Of a stretch of DNA of 5,037 nucleotides, positions 1-5,037 are shown piece by piece. Source of the stretch: Oscillospiraceae bacterium (GTDB lineage Bacteria > Bacillota > Clostridia > Oscillospirales > Acutalibacteraceae). The position numbers were made by a program, and so were the translations under genes. How positions within the stretch are numbered: the stretch's first letter is position 1; every line of letters starts with the position of its first letter. The stretch spans positions 1 through 5,037 of the forward strand of contig JAISII010000196.1 of assembly GCA_031262125.1 (NCBI GenBank), written 5' to 3'. The notes beneath the pieces were generated by a model. That model saw only the letters and a list, made by a program, of their open reading frames with translations. It had not been told where the DNA came from and made no database searches.

Positions 1-16
1 CATAAACTACAAAGAC

Positions 17-21
17 AGGAG
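17..21 (+). promoter_or_regulatory. Ribosome binding site of mreB
   Basis: AGGAG lies nine bases before the ATG at 31, a good Shine-Dalgarno match at normal spacing. It supports the chosen mreB start. No promoter can be recognised in the 30 bases upstream of the gene, so transcription probably begins outside the window. Confidence 0.85.
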
Positions 22-30
22 TTAAAAAAT

Positions 31-1044
31 ATGTTTTCACTTTCAAGAGATATCGGAATAGATTTAGGCACTGCCAACACTTTGGTTTTTATGAAGGGCA
101 AGGGCATTATAATGCGTGAGCCCTCGGTTGTTGCGGTGGATATACGCAGCGACACAGTTTTGGCTGTCGGCTCGCAGGCTAAAGAAATGATTGGTCGTAC
201 TCCCGGCTCGATTGTTGCCGTGCGTCCGCTTAAAGACGGCGTTATTGCTAACTTCGACATCACTTCAAAAATGCTCAAGCACTTCATCCGCAAATCGGTA
301 AAATCTAACTTTTTAAGCCGCCCACGCATAGTAATCTGCATCCCCTCGGGCGTTACCGAGGTTGAACGCAAGGCGGTTGAAGATGCCGCATATCAAGCGG
401 GCGGGCGTGATGTTGAGCTTATTGAAGAGCCAATGGCTGCAGCGATTGGTGCAGGGCTGCCCGTTGCCGAACCAACCGGAAGTATGGTTGTAGACATCGG
501 CGGCGGCACAACCGAGGTTGCTGTTATTTCGCTGGGCGATATTGTATCCTCTCGTTCGGCACGTGTTGCGGGCGACAAATTCGACGAAGCGATAGTTTCT
601 TACCTCAAGAAAAAGTACAACCTTCTTATTGGCGAGCGTACCGCCGAGAATATTAAGATTCAAATCGGCTCTGCCTACCCATATGAGGATGAAGAAGATA
701 TGATGGTTAAAGGGCGTGATTTGGTTGACGGCTTACCCAAAAATGTTTTGCTTACAGCCGCCGAGGTTAGGGATGCCCTTGCCGACCCTCTTTCGGTTAT
801 GATAGAAGCTATTTTAGACACTTTGGAGGAAACTCCCCCCGAGCTTTCGGCTGATATTATAGACAACGGTATTATGCTTACAGGCGGCGGTGCGTTGCTG
901 CGTGGCTTGGACATGCTTGTTATGCAGCAAACCAGTATGCCCGTACACATTGCCGAAAGACCCCTCGACTGCGTTGTTGACGGTGCGGGCAAACGCCTTG
1001 AGCTGATTATGCCGACCGAGTATTACCGCAACCGCAGGAGATGA
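31..1044 (+). CDS. mreB: Rod shape-determining protein MreB (bacterial actin)
   Basis: This is an actin-fold ATPase that polymerises under the membrane and positions the lateral-wall synthesis machinery. The 337-residue protein has the normal family length and is complete. Visible motifs are the phosphate-1 loop GIDLGTANT (residues 9-17), the segment EEPMAAAIGAGLP (132-144), the phosphate-2 loop DIGGGTTE (155-162) and the adenosine-binding segment GIMLTGGGALLRG (280-292). The C-terminus is basic (YYRNRRR). The start is set by the AGGAG at 17-21 and by MreB-like sequence beginning at once (DIGIDLGTANT). The stop is TGA at 1042-1044. mreC, mreD and a PBP2 gene follow, the standard elongation cluster, which favours MreB proper over a stand-alone Mbl or MreBH paralogue. 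I see no truncation or missing nucleotide-binding residue. Confidence 0.97.
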   Translation: MFSLSRDIGIDLGTANTLVFMKGKGIIMREPSVVAVDIRSDTVLAVGSQAKEMIGRTPGSIVAVRPLKDGVIANFDITSKMLKHFIRKSVKSNFLSRPRIVICIPSGVTEVERKAVEDAAYQAGGRDVELIEEPMAAAIGAGLPVAEPTGSMVVDIGGGTTEVAVISLGDIVSSRSARVAGDKFDEAIVSYLKKKYNLLIGERTAENIKIQIGSAYPYEDEEDMMVKGRDLVDGLPKNVLLTAAEVRDALADPLSVMIEAILDTLEETPPELSADIIDNGIMLTGGGALLRGLDMLVMQQTSMPVHIAERPLDCVVDGAGKRLELIMPTEYYRNRRR

Positions 1045-1166
1045 TTTTTTTAAATATGAAATAATAATGCAGAATTCAGAAATTGTTTTGCAAAAACCAC
1101 AAAACAGCCCAAAGTCTCGGAGAGAGATAACATTCCCCTCCGTGGAGGGGTGGCTGCTCCCATAGT

Positions 1167-1187
1167 AAAAAACAAAATTTGTTTTTT
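1167..1187. repeat. AT-rich perfect inverted repeat inside element A
   Basis: The 10-base arms AAAAAACAAA (1167-1176) and TTTGTTTTTT (1178-1187) are perfectly complementary around a single base. A run of six T ends the right arm, so it resembles a terminator superficially. The stem has only one G-C pair per arm, so efficient intrinsic termination is unlikely. Confidence 0.8.
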
Positions 1188-1193
1188 AATTAA

Positions 1194-1223
1194 AATCTAA
1201 AAAAATAAAAATATTTTTAGATT
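1194..1223. repeat. Second AT-rich inverted repeat inside element A
   Basis: AATCTAAAAA (1194-1203) and TTTTTAGATT (1214-1223) are perfect 10-base inverted arms around a 10-base A-rich loop. Together with 1167-1187 it forms the core enclosed by the CTGCTC/GAGCAG pair. It is probably a stem-loop in RNA or a cruciform-prone site in DNA; no protein-binding site is recognised. Confidence 0.8.
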
Positions 1224-1247
1224 AAGCAGAGCAGACGGGGTGGTTTA

Positions 1248-1260
1248 GCGGCGTCGCCGC
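1248..1260. repeat. GC palindrome next to element A
   Basis: GCGGCG and CGCCGC are perfect 6-base arms around one T. The palindrome abuts the right end of element A and lies 36 bases before the mreC ATG. Its base composition contrasts strongly with the AT-rich core just upstream. It may be a further module of the same repeat or a separate small hairpin. Confidence 0.6.
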
Positions 1261-1283
1261 ACTCGCAAAAGGTTTCGTTGTGT

Positions 1284-1289
1284 GGTGAT
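1284..1289 (+). promoter_or_regulatory. Probable ribosome binding site deciding the mreC start
   Basis: GGTGAT sits seven bases before ATG 1297 and is a modest Shine-Dalgarno match. The frame is also open from GTG 1282 and GTG 1285, and AAAAGG (1267-1272) could serve GTG 1282. The ATG is preferred because the protein then begins MRDFFSRR, a common beginning for clostridial MreC proteins. Confidence 0.6.
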
Positions 1290-1296
1290 TTTTAAA

Positions 1297-2214
1297 ATGC
1301 GTGATTTTTTTTCAAGAAGATATGTAAAATCGTTTATTATAACTTTAGCGGTTATAATTTCGGTTTGCATTGTTTCAAATATCGATAACTCGGTGGTTTC
1401 GTCTGTGCTTAACTCGCTAACCTCCAGTATGCAGGCACTCTCGGCTAATGCCGCCGATGAGCTGGTTGCGGATTCGTATGAGGTGCTTAAAACTAAAACC
1501 GAAATGCAGCAGCGTGAGCTTGCAAGCTTGCGTGCACAATTGGTTGACTATGTTGATGTTAAGCAAGAAAACGCAAAGCTTATGAAATATTATGAGCTGA
1601 AAAAAAACAACCCCACTTATGAATATATGCCCGCCTCGGTTATTCGGCGGGACCCTAACGATGAATTTTATTCGTTTACTATCGACAGGGGGCTAACCTC
1701 CGGCGTGGCGGTTAACAACCCCGTAGTTACCGAAAACGGTTTAGTCGGCTGGGTTACTCAGGCAGATGCCACCACAGCCAAAATTTCTACAATTTTAAAT
1801 GTAGATTCTAAAGTCGGGGCGATTGATAAAATAAGCCAAGACAGCGGCGTTATTACCGGGCGAGTTGATTTAGCCGACAGCAACCTTACCGCTTTTACAA
1901 AAATTTCGGCAAGCAACAAAATTACCCCGGGCGACATTTTAGTTACCACGGGCATTACGGGCTTGTACCCGCCCAACCTTATTGTGGGCGAAGTTAAAGA
2001 GCTTAAATACGACGAATACGACACCTCGCTTTATGCTGTTATAGAGCCGTATGAGAATATTCGTGCCGTGCAGGACGTTGTGGTTATTACGGGCTTTACG
2101 GGCGAAGGCGTGGTTATGGACAAGCAGGCAGCCGCCGACACAAGGCAAGAAATTGCACCGACTACTGTTGCGGCTACGACTGTTGCACAGACGACAACAT
2201 CTGAGGAAGAATAG
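1297..2214 (+). CDS. mreC: Rod shape-determining protein MreC
   Basis: MreC is the single-pass membrane protein that links cytoplasmic MreB to wall enzymes outside the membrane and is thought to activate PBP2. From ATG 1297 it has 305 residues, a normal length. It has a short basic cytoplasmic end (MRDFFSRRYVK), a membrane helix at about 12-29, a predicted coiled coil at about 55-103, and the extracellular beta-barrel region. The barrel shows family-like segments: ASVIRRDP (113-120), FTIDRGLTSGVAV (127-139), VTENGLVGWV (144-153) and PGDILVTTGITGLYPPNLIVGEV (211-233, with P211 and G231 at its ends). The tail after about 285 is rich in Thr and Ala and ends in SEEE, probably a disordered linker outside the cell. 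A longer form from GTG 1282 (310 residues) is possible. mreD follows after 39 bases, so co-transcription with it is likely. Confidence 0.94.
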   Translation: MRDFFSRRYVKSFIITLAVIISVCIVSNIDNSVVSSVLNSLTSSMQALSANAADELVADSYEVLKTKTEMQQRELASLRAQLVDYVDVKQENAKLMKYYELKKNNPTYEYMPASVIRRDPNDEFYSFTIDRGLTSGVAVNNPVVTENGLVGWVTQADATTAKISTILNVDSKVGAIDKISQDSGVITGRVDLADSNLTAFTKISASNKITPGDILVTTGITGLYPPNLIVGEVKELKYDEYDTSLYAVIEPYENIRAVQDVVVITGFTGEGVVMDKQAAADTRQEIAPTTVAATTVAQTTTSEEE

Positions 2215-2253
2215 AAAATTTGCATGCAAACCGAAAGGCGGTGCGAATAAAAA

Positions 2254-2769
2254 ATGGAAAAACGATATAACGCACTGCGATATTTTGCGTATTCTTTAGA
2301 AATTCTGCTTTTTTTTATAATAATGGGCATACCCAATTTTATGCCCGAAATTTTTGGCGGCAAACCAACTTTTCTGCTGCCGATTGCCTTAACCATTGCT
2401 TTGTTCGAGCGTGAACCCACGGCTATGATTTTCGGCGGAATTTGCGGTGCGCTAACCGACTTTGGTTATTCAAATTCGCTTGGGTTTTTTGCAATTGCTA
2501 TGGCTGTGGTGTGCTTTTTTGTGTCTTACATTGCCCACAACCGCTTGGTAGTTAACATACTAAATGCGGCTGTGGCTACGCTAATAATAATTGCAATTGT
2601 ATTTGTGCTGCACTTTTTTGTTTTTCATGCCGCAAAAGGCTACGGTGGTTACCAAACCTATTTTGCCGCACACTATATGTCGAGGATTTTGTACTCGTGG
2701 GTGTTTGTGTTTTTGTTTTTTTACCTCAACCGAGGGTTTTCAAGCTATATTCAGGCAAGCGATTTTTAG
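2254..2769 (+). CDS. mreD: Rod shape-determining protein MreD
   Basis: MreD is the small polytopic membrane partner of MreC in the elongation complex; its biochemical role is less clear than that of its partners. The 171-residue protein has the usual size. Hydrophobic stretches at about 11-28, 38-51, 56-70, 76-93, 98-125 and 145-159 suggest five or six membrane helices. The segment from FGGKPTFLLPIALTIALFERE (34-54) into GGICGALTDFG (61-71) follows the conserved MreD pattern of a loop, a helix, an acidic turn and a helix ending in Asp-Phe. MreD sequences are poorly conserved, so the call rests on this segment, the topology and the position straight after mreC. The ribosome site is weak (AAAGGCGGTG at 2234-2243, ten bases before ATG). 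It ends in TAG at 2767-2769. Confidence 0.9.
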   Translation: MEKRYNALRYFAYSLEILLFFIIMGIPNFMPEIFGGKPTFLLPIALTIALFEREPTAMIFGGICGALTDFGYSNSLGFFAIAMAVVCFFVSYIAHNRLVVNILNAAVATLIIIAIVFVLHFFVFHAAKGYGGYQTYFAAHYMSRILYSWVFVFLFFYLNRGFSSYIQASDF

Positions 2770-2828
2770 TTTTTACTCTCGTTTGCAAAGCAAGGCAAAT
2801 AAGTTAATCAAAAGCAAAATTCTTGCTC

Positions 2829-2864
2829 AAACCACCCCGCCGCATTTAAATGCGGCACCCCTCC
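2829..2864 (-). repeat. Short inverted module of the GGAGGGGTG...CGGGGTGGTTT repeat
   Basis: Read on the minus strand, this stretch is GGAGGGGTG, then a perfect 16-base palindrome CCGCATTTAAATGCGG (2840-2855), then CGGGGTGGTTT. It has the same two borders as element A but a different, shorter palindromic core and the opposite orientation. The two copies thus define conserved borders and a variable hairpin core. Confidence 0.75.
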
Positions 2865-2867
2865 GCT

Positions 2868-2902
2868 TCAAGTAGCAAGACGCAAGATACAAGAAGCAAG
2901 AT
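2868..2902. repeat. Tandem 7-bp repeat, (G/A)CAAGAN
   Basis: Four in-phase heptads GCAAGAC, GCAAGAT, ACAAGAA and GCAAGAT occupy 2875-2902, with CAAGA starting at 2876, 2883, 2890 and 2897. A degenerate fifth copy, TCAAGTA, precedes them at 2868-2874. The array is non-coding and lies inside element B. Its unit number could vary between strains through slippage. Confidence 0.8.
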
Positions 2903-2921
2903 TTAGCGACATAGCTGCTAC

Positions 2922-2944
2922 TTGCAAAATGTTTCATTTTGCAA
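2922..2944. repeat. Perfect 10-bp hairpin with TTT loop in element B
   Basis: TTGCAAAATG (2922-2931) and CATTTTGCAA (2935-2944) are perfect arms around TTT. The 3' side is followed by AGAGGAG, not a T run, so it is not an intrinsic terminator on the + strand. Its first three bases overlap the right arm of the CAAGTAGCA/TGCTACTTG pair, so the two stems are mutually exclusive at that edge. Confidence 0.8.
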
Positions 2945-2971
2945 AGAGGAGCAACCAACCGTAAGCGTAGC

Positions 2972-2991
2972 TTTTTGTGCTTGCACAAAAA
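2972..2991. repeat. 9-bp hairpin with short loop in element B
   Basis: TTTTTGTGC (2972-2980) and GCACAAAAA (2983-2991) are perfect arms around TT. The stem can extend through AGC (2969-2971) and GCT (2995-2997) with a three-base bulge, and GCAAC (2951-2955) can pair with GTTGC (3009-3013) around it. No downstream T run is present, so it is not a terminator on the + strand. Confidence 0.75.
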
Positions 2992-3049
2992 CAAGCTCAT
3001 AAGGGCGTGTTGCGACGTGACGGGGTGGTTTACAAATAATTTTAAAGTT

Positions 3050-3054
3050 GGTGA
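3050..3054 (+). promoter_or_regulatory. Weak ribosome binding site of the PBP2 gene
   Basis: GGTGA lies only four bases before GTG 3059, so the match and the spacing are both poor. The same GGTGA core precedes the mreC ATG. An ATG at 3057 overlaps the GTG but is followed at once by TGA, so it cannot be the start. A further in-frame GTG at 3017 lies at the edge of element B and has no better site. Confidence 0.5.
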
Positions 3055-3058
3055 AAAT

Positions 3059-5037
3059 GTGAACAACGAAGCTTCTGCAACCGCGAAAATTCGCAGGATT
3101 ATATGCCTGTGCCTTGTTGCGGTTATTTTTTTCGGCTTTGCCTTTAGGCTGTACGACTGGCAAGTTGTTCACGGCACACAATACCGAGAAGAGGCTATAA
3201 CCTCAATTACCTATGATGTAAAATCTGAGGCAACCCGAGGAGAAATTTTTGACGTTAACGGCACGCCCTTGGCAGTGAACGAAACAGGCTACAACATCGT
3301 GCTTAACAGGCTTTATCTGCAAAGCGGCTCGATAAATACTACAATAGAAAAATTGTTCGACGTGCTTGCCTATCGCAACGAAAAATGGATAGACGAGCTG
3401 CCCATTATTTTTAAAAACGACAAATACACCTTTAAAGAAAACTCCGAATATCGTCTTAACGCAATGCGGGACAACAACATCGGCTTGGGTCTGGACGTTA
3501 GCGTTTATGCCGAACCGTGGGAGTATATTGAAGAGCTTGCCGAATATTACGATTTGACCGAAATAACCGACAAAAAGCTCCAACGTGATATTATCTCGGT
3601 GCGGTATAATATGTGGCGTGTTGGGTTTACAAACACCGTGCCGTATGTTTTTGCCGAGAATATTTCAACCGACACCGTGCAAATAATCTCGGAGAAAACG
3701 CAGGGCTTTGGCGGGGTAGAAATTCAAACAACCTATAACAGGGTTTATAAAAACGGCGGTTTGGCTCCGCATTTGGTCGGCTCGATTGGTGCGATTTTTG
3801 AAGAAGAATATAACGAGCTGATTAAAACCGACTCACGCTACAGGCTGACCGATAAAATCGGCAAATTCGGCATAGAGTCGGGGTTAGAGAGCTATTTAAA
3901 AGGCACAGCGGGTTCTAAAACCGTGTCTAAAAACGCCGACGGCACGATTGTTAACGTACTTAAAACCGTACCCGCACAACCGGGCAACTCGGTCTACTTG
4001 ACCATAGATGCAAAAATTCAAGAAGCAACCGACAAAGCCATTGCAGAAAATGTTAAAGCGGCAAAACAAAACGGCATAGAAGAAGTTGCCGAAGCAGAGG
4101 CTGCAAACAAAAAACAAACCGACGGTTTTGGCGAAGACTGCGTTGCAGGTGCCGCCGTTATGCTGAGGGTGAGCGATTTTGCCGTTTTGGCTGCGTCCTC
4201 TTACCCCACCTTCGATTTAGAAAAATACAACTCCGACAGCGATTATTACAACGCATTGGTAACCGACGAAAACTCGCCGATGTTTGACCGTGCATTTGTA
4301 GGCAGCTTTGCCCCCGGCTCGATTTTTAAACCCGCCGTGGCAATTGCCGCACTGCAAGAGGGCGTAATCTCGGAATATACCCCGATTACCTGCACCCAGC
4401 TTTATGATTATTACCCCACCGACATTGTCAGGTGTATGGGCTACCATGGCTCGCAAAATATTTATCAAGCTATATATCATTCGTGCAACTACTTTTTTGC
4501 CGATACCGGGCGACGCTTGGGCATTGACCCTATGTACCTTTATGCACAAAAACTGGGCTTGGGTATGAAAACCGGTCTGGAGGTGTATGAAGCAACAGGT
4601 ACTCTTGCCGGGCGGGATAGCTCGCAGTGGGTAACCGCAAACACCGTTTCGGCAGCAATCGGGCAGTCGGATAACGCCTTTACCCCCGTACAGCTTGCAA
4701 CCTATGCCGCAACAATTGCAAACAACGGCGTGCGTTGCAAAACCCATTTGGTAGACAGAATAGTATCCTATGAGGGCGAAAAAACAATTTTGCAAAACAA
4801 AGCCGACAAACCAACCGTTATAGAAACCTTGGCTGTCGACTCTTATAATATGAACATCGTGCAAGAGGGTATGCGTCAGGCGGTAACTTCTTCCGAGGGT
4901 ACGGCAAGCTATTACTTCGGCGGTTATGACGTTCCCGTGGCGGCAAAAACCGGCACAGCCGAAAATTCCGGCTCGGACCATGCCACATTTATTTGCTATG
5001 CCCCCTACGACAAACCCGAGGTAGCCGTAGCTGTGGT
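3059..5037 (+). CDS. mrdA: Penicillin-binding protein 2, elongation transpeptidase (3' end beyond window)
   Basis: This class B penicillin-binding protein is a DD-transpeptidase that cross-links new lateral-wall peptidoglycan, acting with MreB, MreC, MreD and a SEDS glycosyltransferase (RodA). The first 659 codons are present and open; probably only the last few dozen to about a hundred residues are missing. It has a basic cytoplasmic start, a membrane helix at about 14-30 followed by RLYDWQVVHG, and the N-terminal dimerisation/pedestal region starting near RGEIFDVNGTPLA (60-72). The transpeptidase domain shows the catalytic S421-I-F-K424, the S475-C-N477 motif and K630-T-G-T-A-E. A charged, Ala/Glu/Lys-rich stretch lies at about 331-360. 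No PASTA domain is visible, and the mre context favours PBP2 over FtsI or SpoVD. The start is GTG with a weak ribosome site. Confidence 0.92.
   Translation, partial: MNNEASATAKIRRIICLCLVAVIFFGFAFRLYDWQVVHGTQYREEAITSITYDVKSEATRGEIFDVNGTPLAVNETGYNIVLNRLYLQSGSINTTIEKLFDVLAYRNEKWIDELPIIFKNDKYTFKENSEYRLNAMRDNNIGLGLDVSVYAEPWEYIEELAEYYDLTEITDKKLQRDIISVRYNMWRVGFTNTVPYVFAENISTDTVQIISEKTQGFGGVEIQTTYNRVYKNGGLAPHLVGSIGAIFEEEYNELIKTDSRYRLTDKIGKFGIESGLESYLKGTAGSKTVSKNADGTIVNVLKTVPAQPGNSVYLTIDAKIQEATDKAIAENVKAAKQNGIEEVAEAEAANKKQTDGFGEDCVAGAAVMLRVSDFAVLAASSYPTFDLEKYNSDSDYYNALVTDENSPMFDRAFVGSFAPGSIFKPAVAIAALQEGVISEYTPITCTQLYDYYPTDIVRCMGYHGSQNIYQAIYHSCNYFFADTGRRLGIDPMYLYAQKLGLGMKTGLEVYEATGTLAGRDSSQWVTANTVSAAIGQSDNAFTPVQLATYAATIANNGVRCKTHLVDRIVSYEGEKTILQNKADKPTVIETLAVDSYNMNIVQEGMRQAVTSSEGTASYYFGGYDVPVAAKTGTAENSGSDHATFICYAPYDKPEVAVAV

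Larger units (their letters stand above)
1135..1246 (+). repeat. Structured intergenic repeat, element A, between mreB and mreC
   Basis: The element opens with a compact hairpin, CCCCTCC (1135-1141) and GGAGGGG (1144-1150), and closes with CGGGGTGGTTT (1236-1246). The motif GGGGTGG therefore occurs as a direct pair at 1147-1153 and 1237-1243. Between them, CTGCTC (1154-1159) is complementary to GAGCAG (1229-1234) and encloses two AT-rich inverted repeats (1167-1187 and 1194-1223), so the RNA could form a three-way junction. The right end is shared with element B at 3019-3032 (14 identical bases). No reading frame of note and no flanking target duplication is seen. Its repeat nature rests on the match to element B; copy number elsewhere is unknown. 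Confidence 0.75.
2829..3031 (+). repeat. Structured intergenic repeat, element B, with 11-bp inverted ends
   Basis: The element is bounded by AAACCACCCCG (2829-2839) and its exact inverse CGGGGTGGTTT (3021-3031), giving a 203-base unit that looks like a small non-autonomous mobile repeat. It has no coding frame of note, and no target-site duplication is obvious. Inside are a short inverted module (2829-2864), a 7-bp tandem repeat (2868-2902), an inverted pair CAAGTAGCA/TGCTACTTG (2869-2877 and 2916-2924), and two strong hairpins (2922-2944 and 2972-2991). It fills most of the 289-base gap between mreD and the PBP2 gene and ends 27 bases before the GTG start. The right 14 bases (3019-3032) match element A exactly. 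Confidence 0.75.

Noticed and set aside
1045..1134. Promoter for mreC in the AT-rich stretch after mreB
   Set aside because: TTGTTT and several TA-rich hexamers occur, but no pair has convincing -35/-10 spacing; the AT content makes chance matches likely. A weak TGTTTTG/CAAAACA inverted pair (1084-1106) has no T run either.
1167..1187. Intrinsic terminator between mreB and mreC
   Set aside because: The stem is almost entirely A-T and the T run is part of the stem rather than following a GC-rich hairpin.
2591..2875. A + strand open frame running from within mreD into the gap
   Set aside because: It overlaps mreD out of frame, has Cys/Phe-rich low-complexity sequence, no ribosome site, and ends inside the repeat.
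2829..3031. CRISPR array
   Set aside because: The repeats are inverted pairs and a 7-bp tandem array, not regularly spaced direct repeats with unique spacers.
2827..3181. Minus-strand small open frames across element B
   Set aside because: They cross the hairpin repeat and the 5' end of the PBP2 gene, and show no conserved motif or ribosome site.
4217..4981. Long minus-strand open frame of 254 codons
   Set aside because: It is the antisense shadow of the PBP2 gene, which shows all three transpeptidase motifs on the + strand; the minus-strand protein has no recognisable domain.

Overview
The window carries a cell-elongation (rod-shape) gene cluster, all on the + strand, in the order mreB, mreC, mreD, then a class B penicillin-binding protein of the PBP2/MrdA type that runs off the right edge. 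The gene order, the single-pass MreC with a Thr-rich tail, the clostridial-looking MreD and the purine-rich ribosome binding sites suggest a Gram-positive anaerobe of the class Clostridia, perhaps an Oscillospirales-type gut bacterium. That placement is inference from protein style and the style of the intergenic repeats; no rRNA or other marker is present.

Layout: bases 1-30 hold only the mreB ribosome binding site. mreB is 31-1044. A 252-base gap (1045-1296) before mreC holds a structured repeat, called element A here (1135-1246), and a GC palindrome (1248-1260). mreC (best start ATG 1297, end 2214) and mreD (2254-2769) are 39 bases apart. A 289-base gap (2770-3058) holds a larger repeat, element B (2829-3031), which has perfect 11-bp inverted ends and contains a short inverted module, a 7-bp tandem repeat and several hairpins. 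The PBP2 gene starts at GTG 3059 and is open to 5037; the transpeptidase motifs SxxK, SxN and KTG are all present.

How the genes work together: MreB forms membrane-associated filaments that organise the elongation machinery. MreC and MreD are its membrane partners. PBP2 is the transpeptidase that cross-links the new lateral-wall peptidoglycan, normally with a RodA glycosyltransferase, which is not visible here. The genes themselves look ordinary and intact.

The unusual content is in the two gaps. Both end in the same 14-base sequence, GACGGGGTGGTTTA (1234-1247 and 3019-3032), shortly before the next start codon. Both contain a GGAGGGGTG...CGGGGTGGTTT pair enclosing a variable palindromic core, in opposite orientations. 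This looks like a dispersed, modular, hairpin-forming repeat family that has entered the operon twice and would be transcribed within its mRNA. Whether it has a function (RNA processing, translation control, or simply a non-autonomous mobile repeat) cannot be decided from this window.
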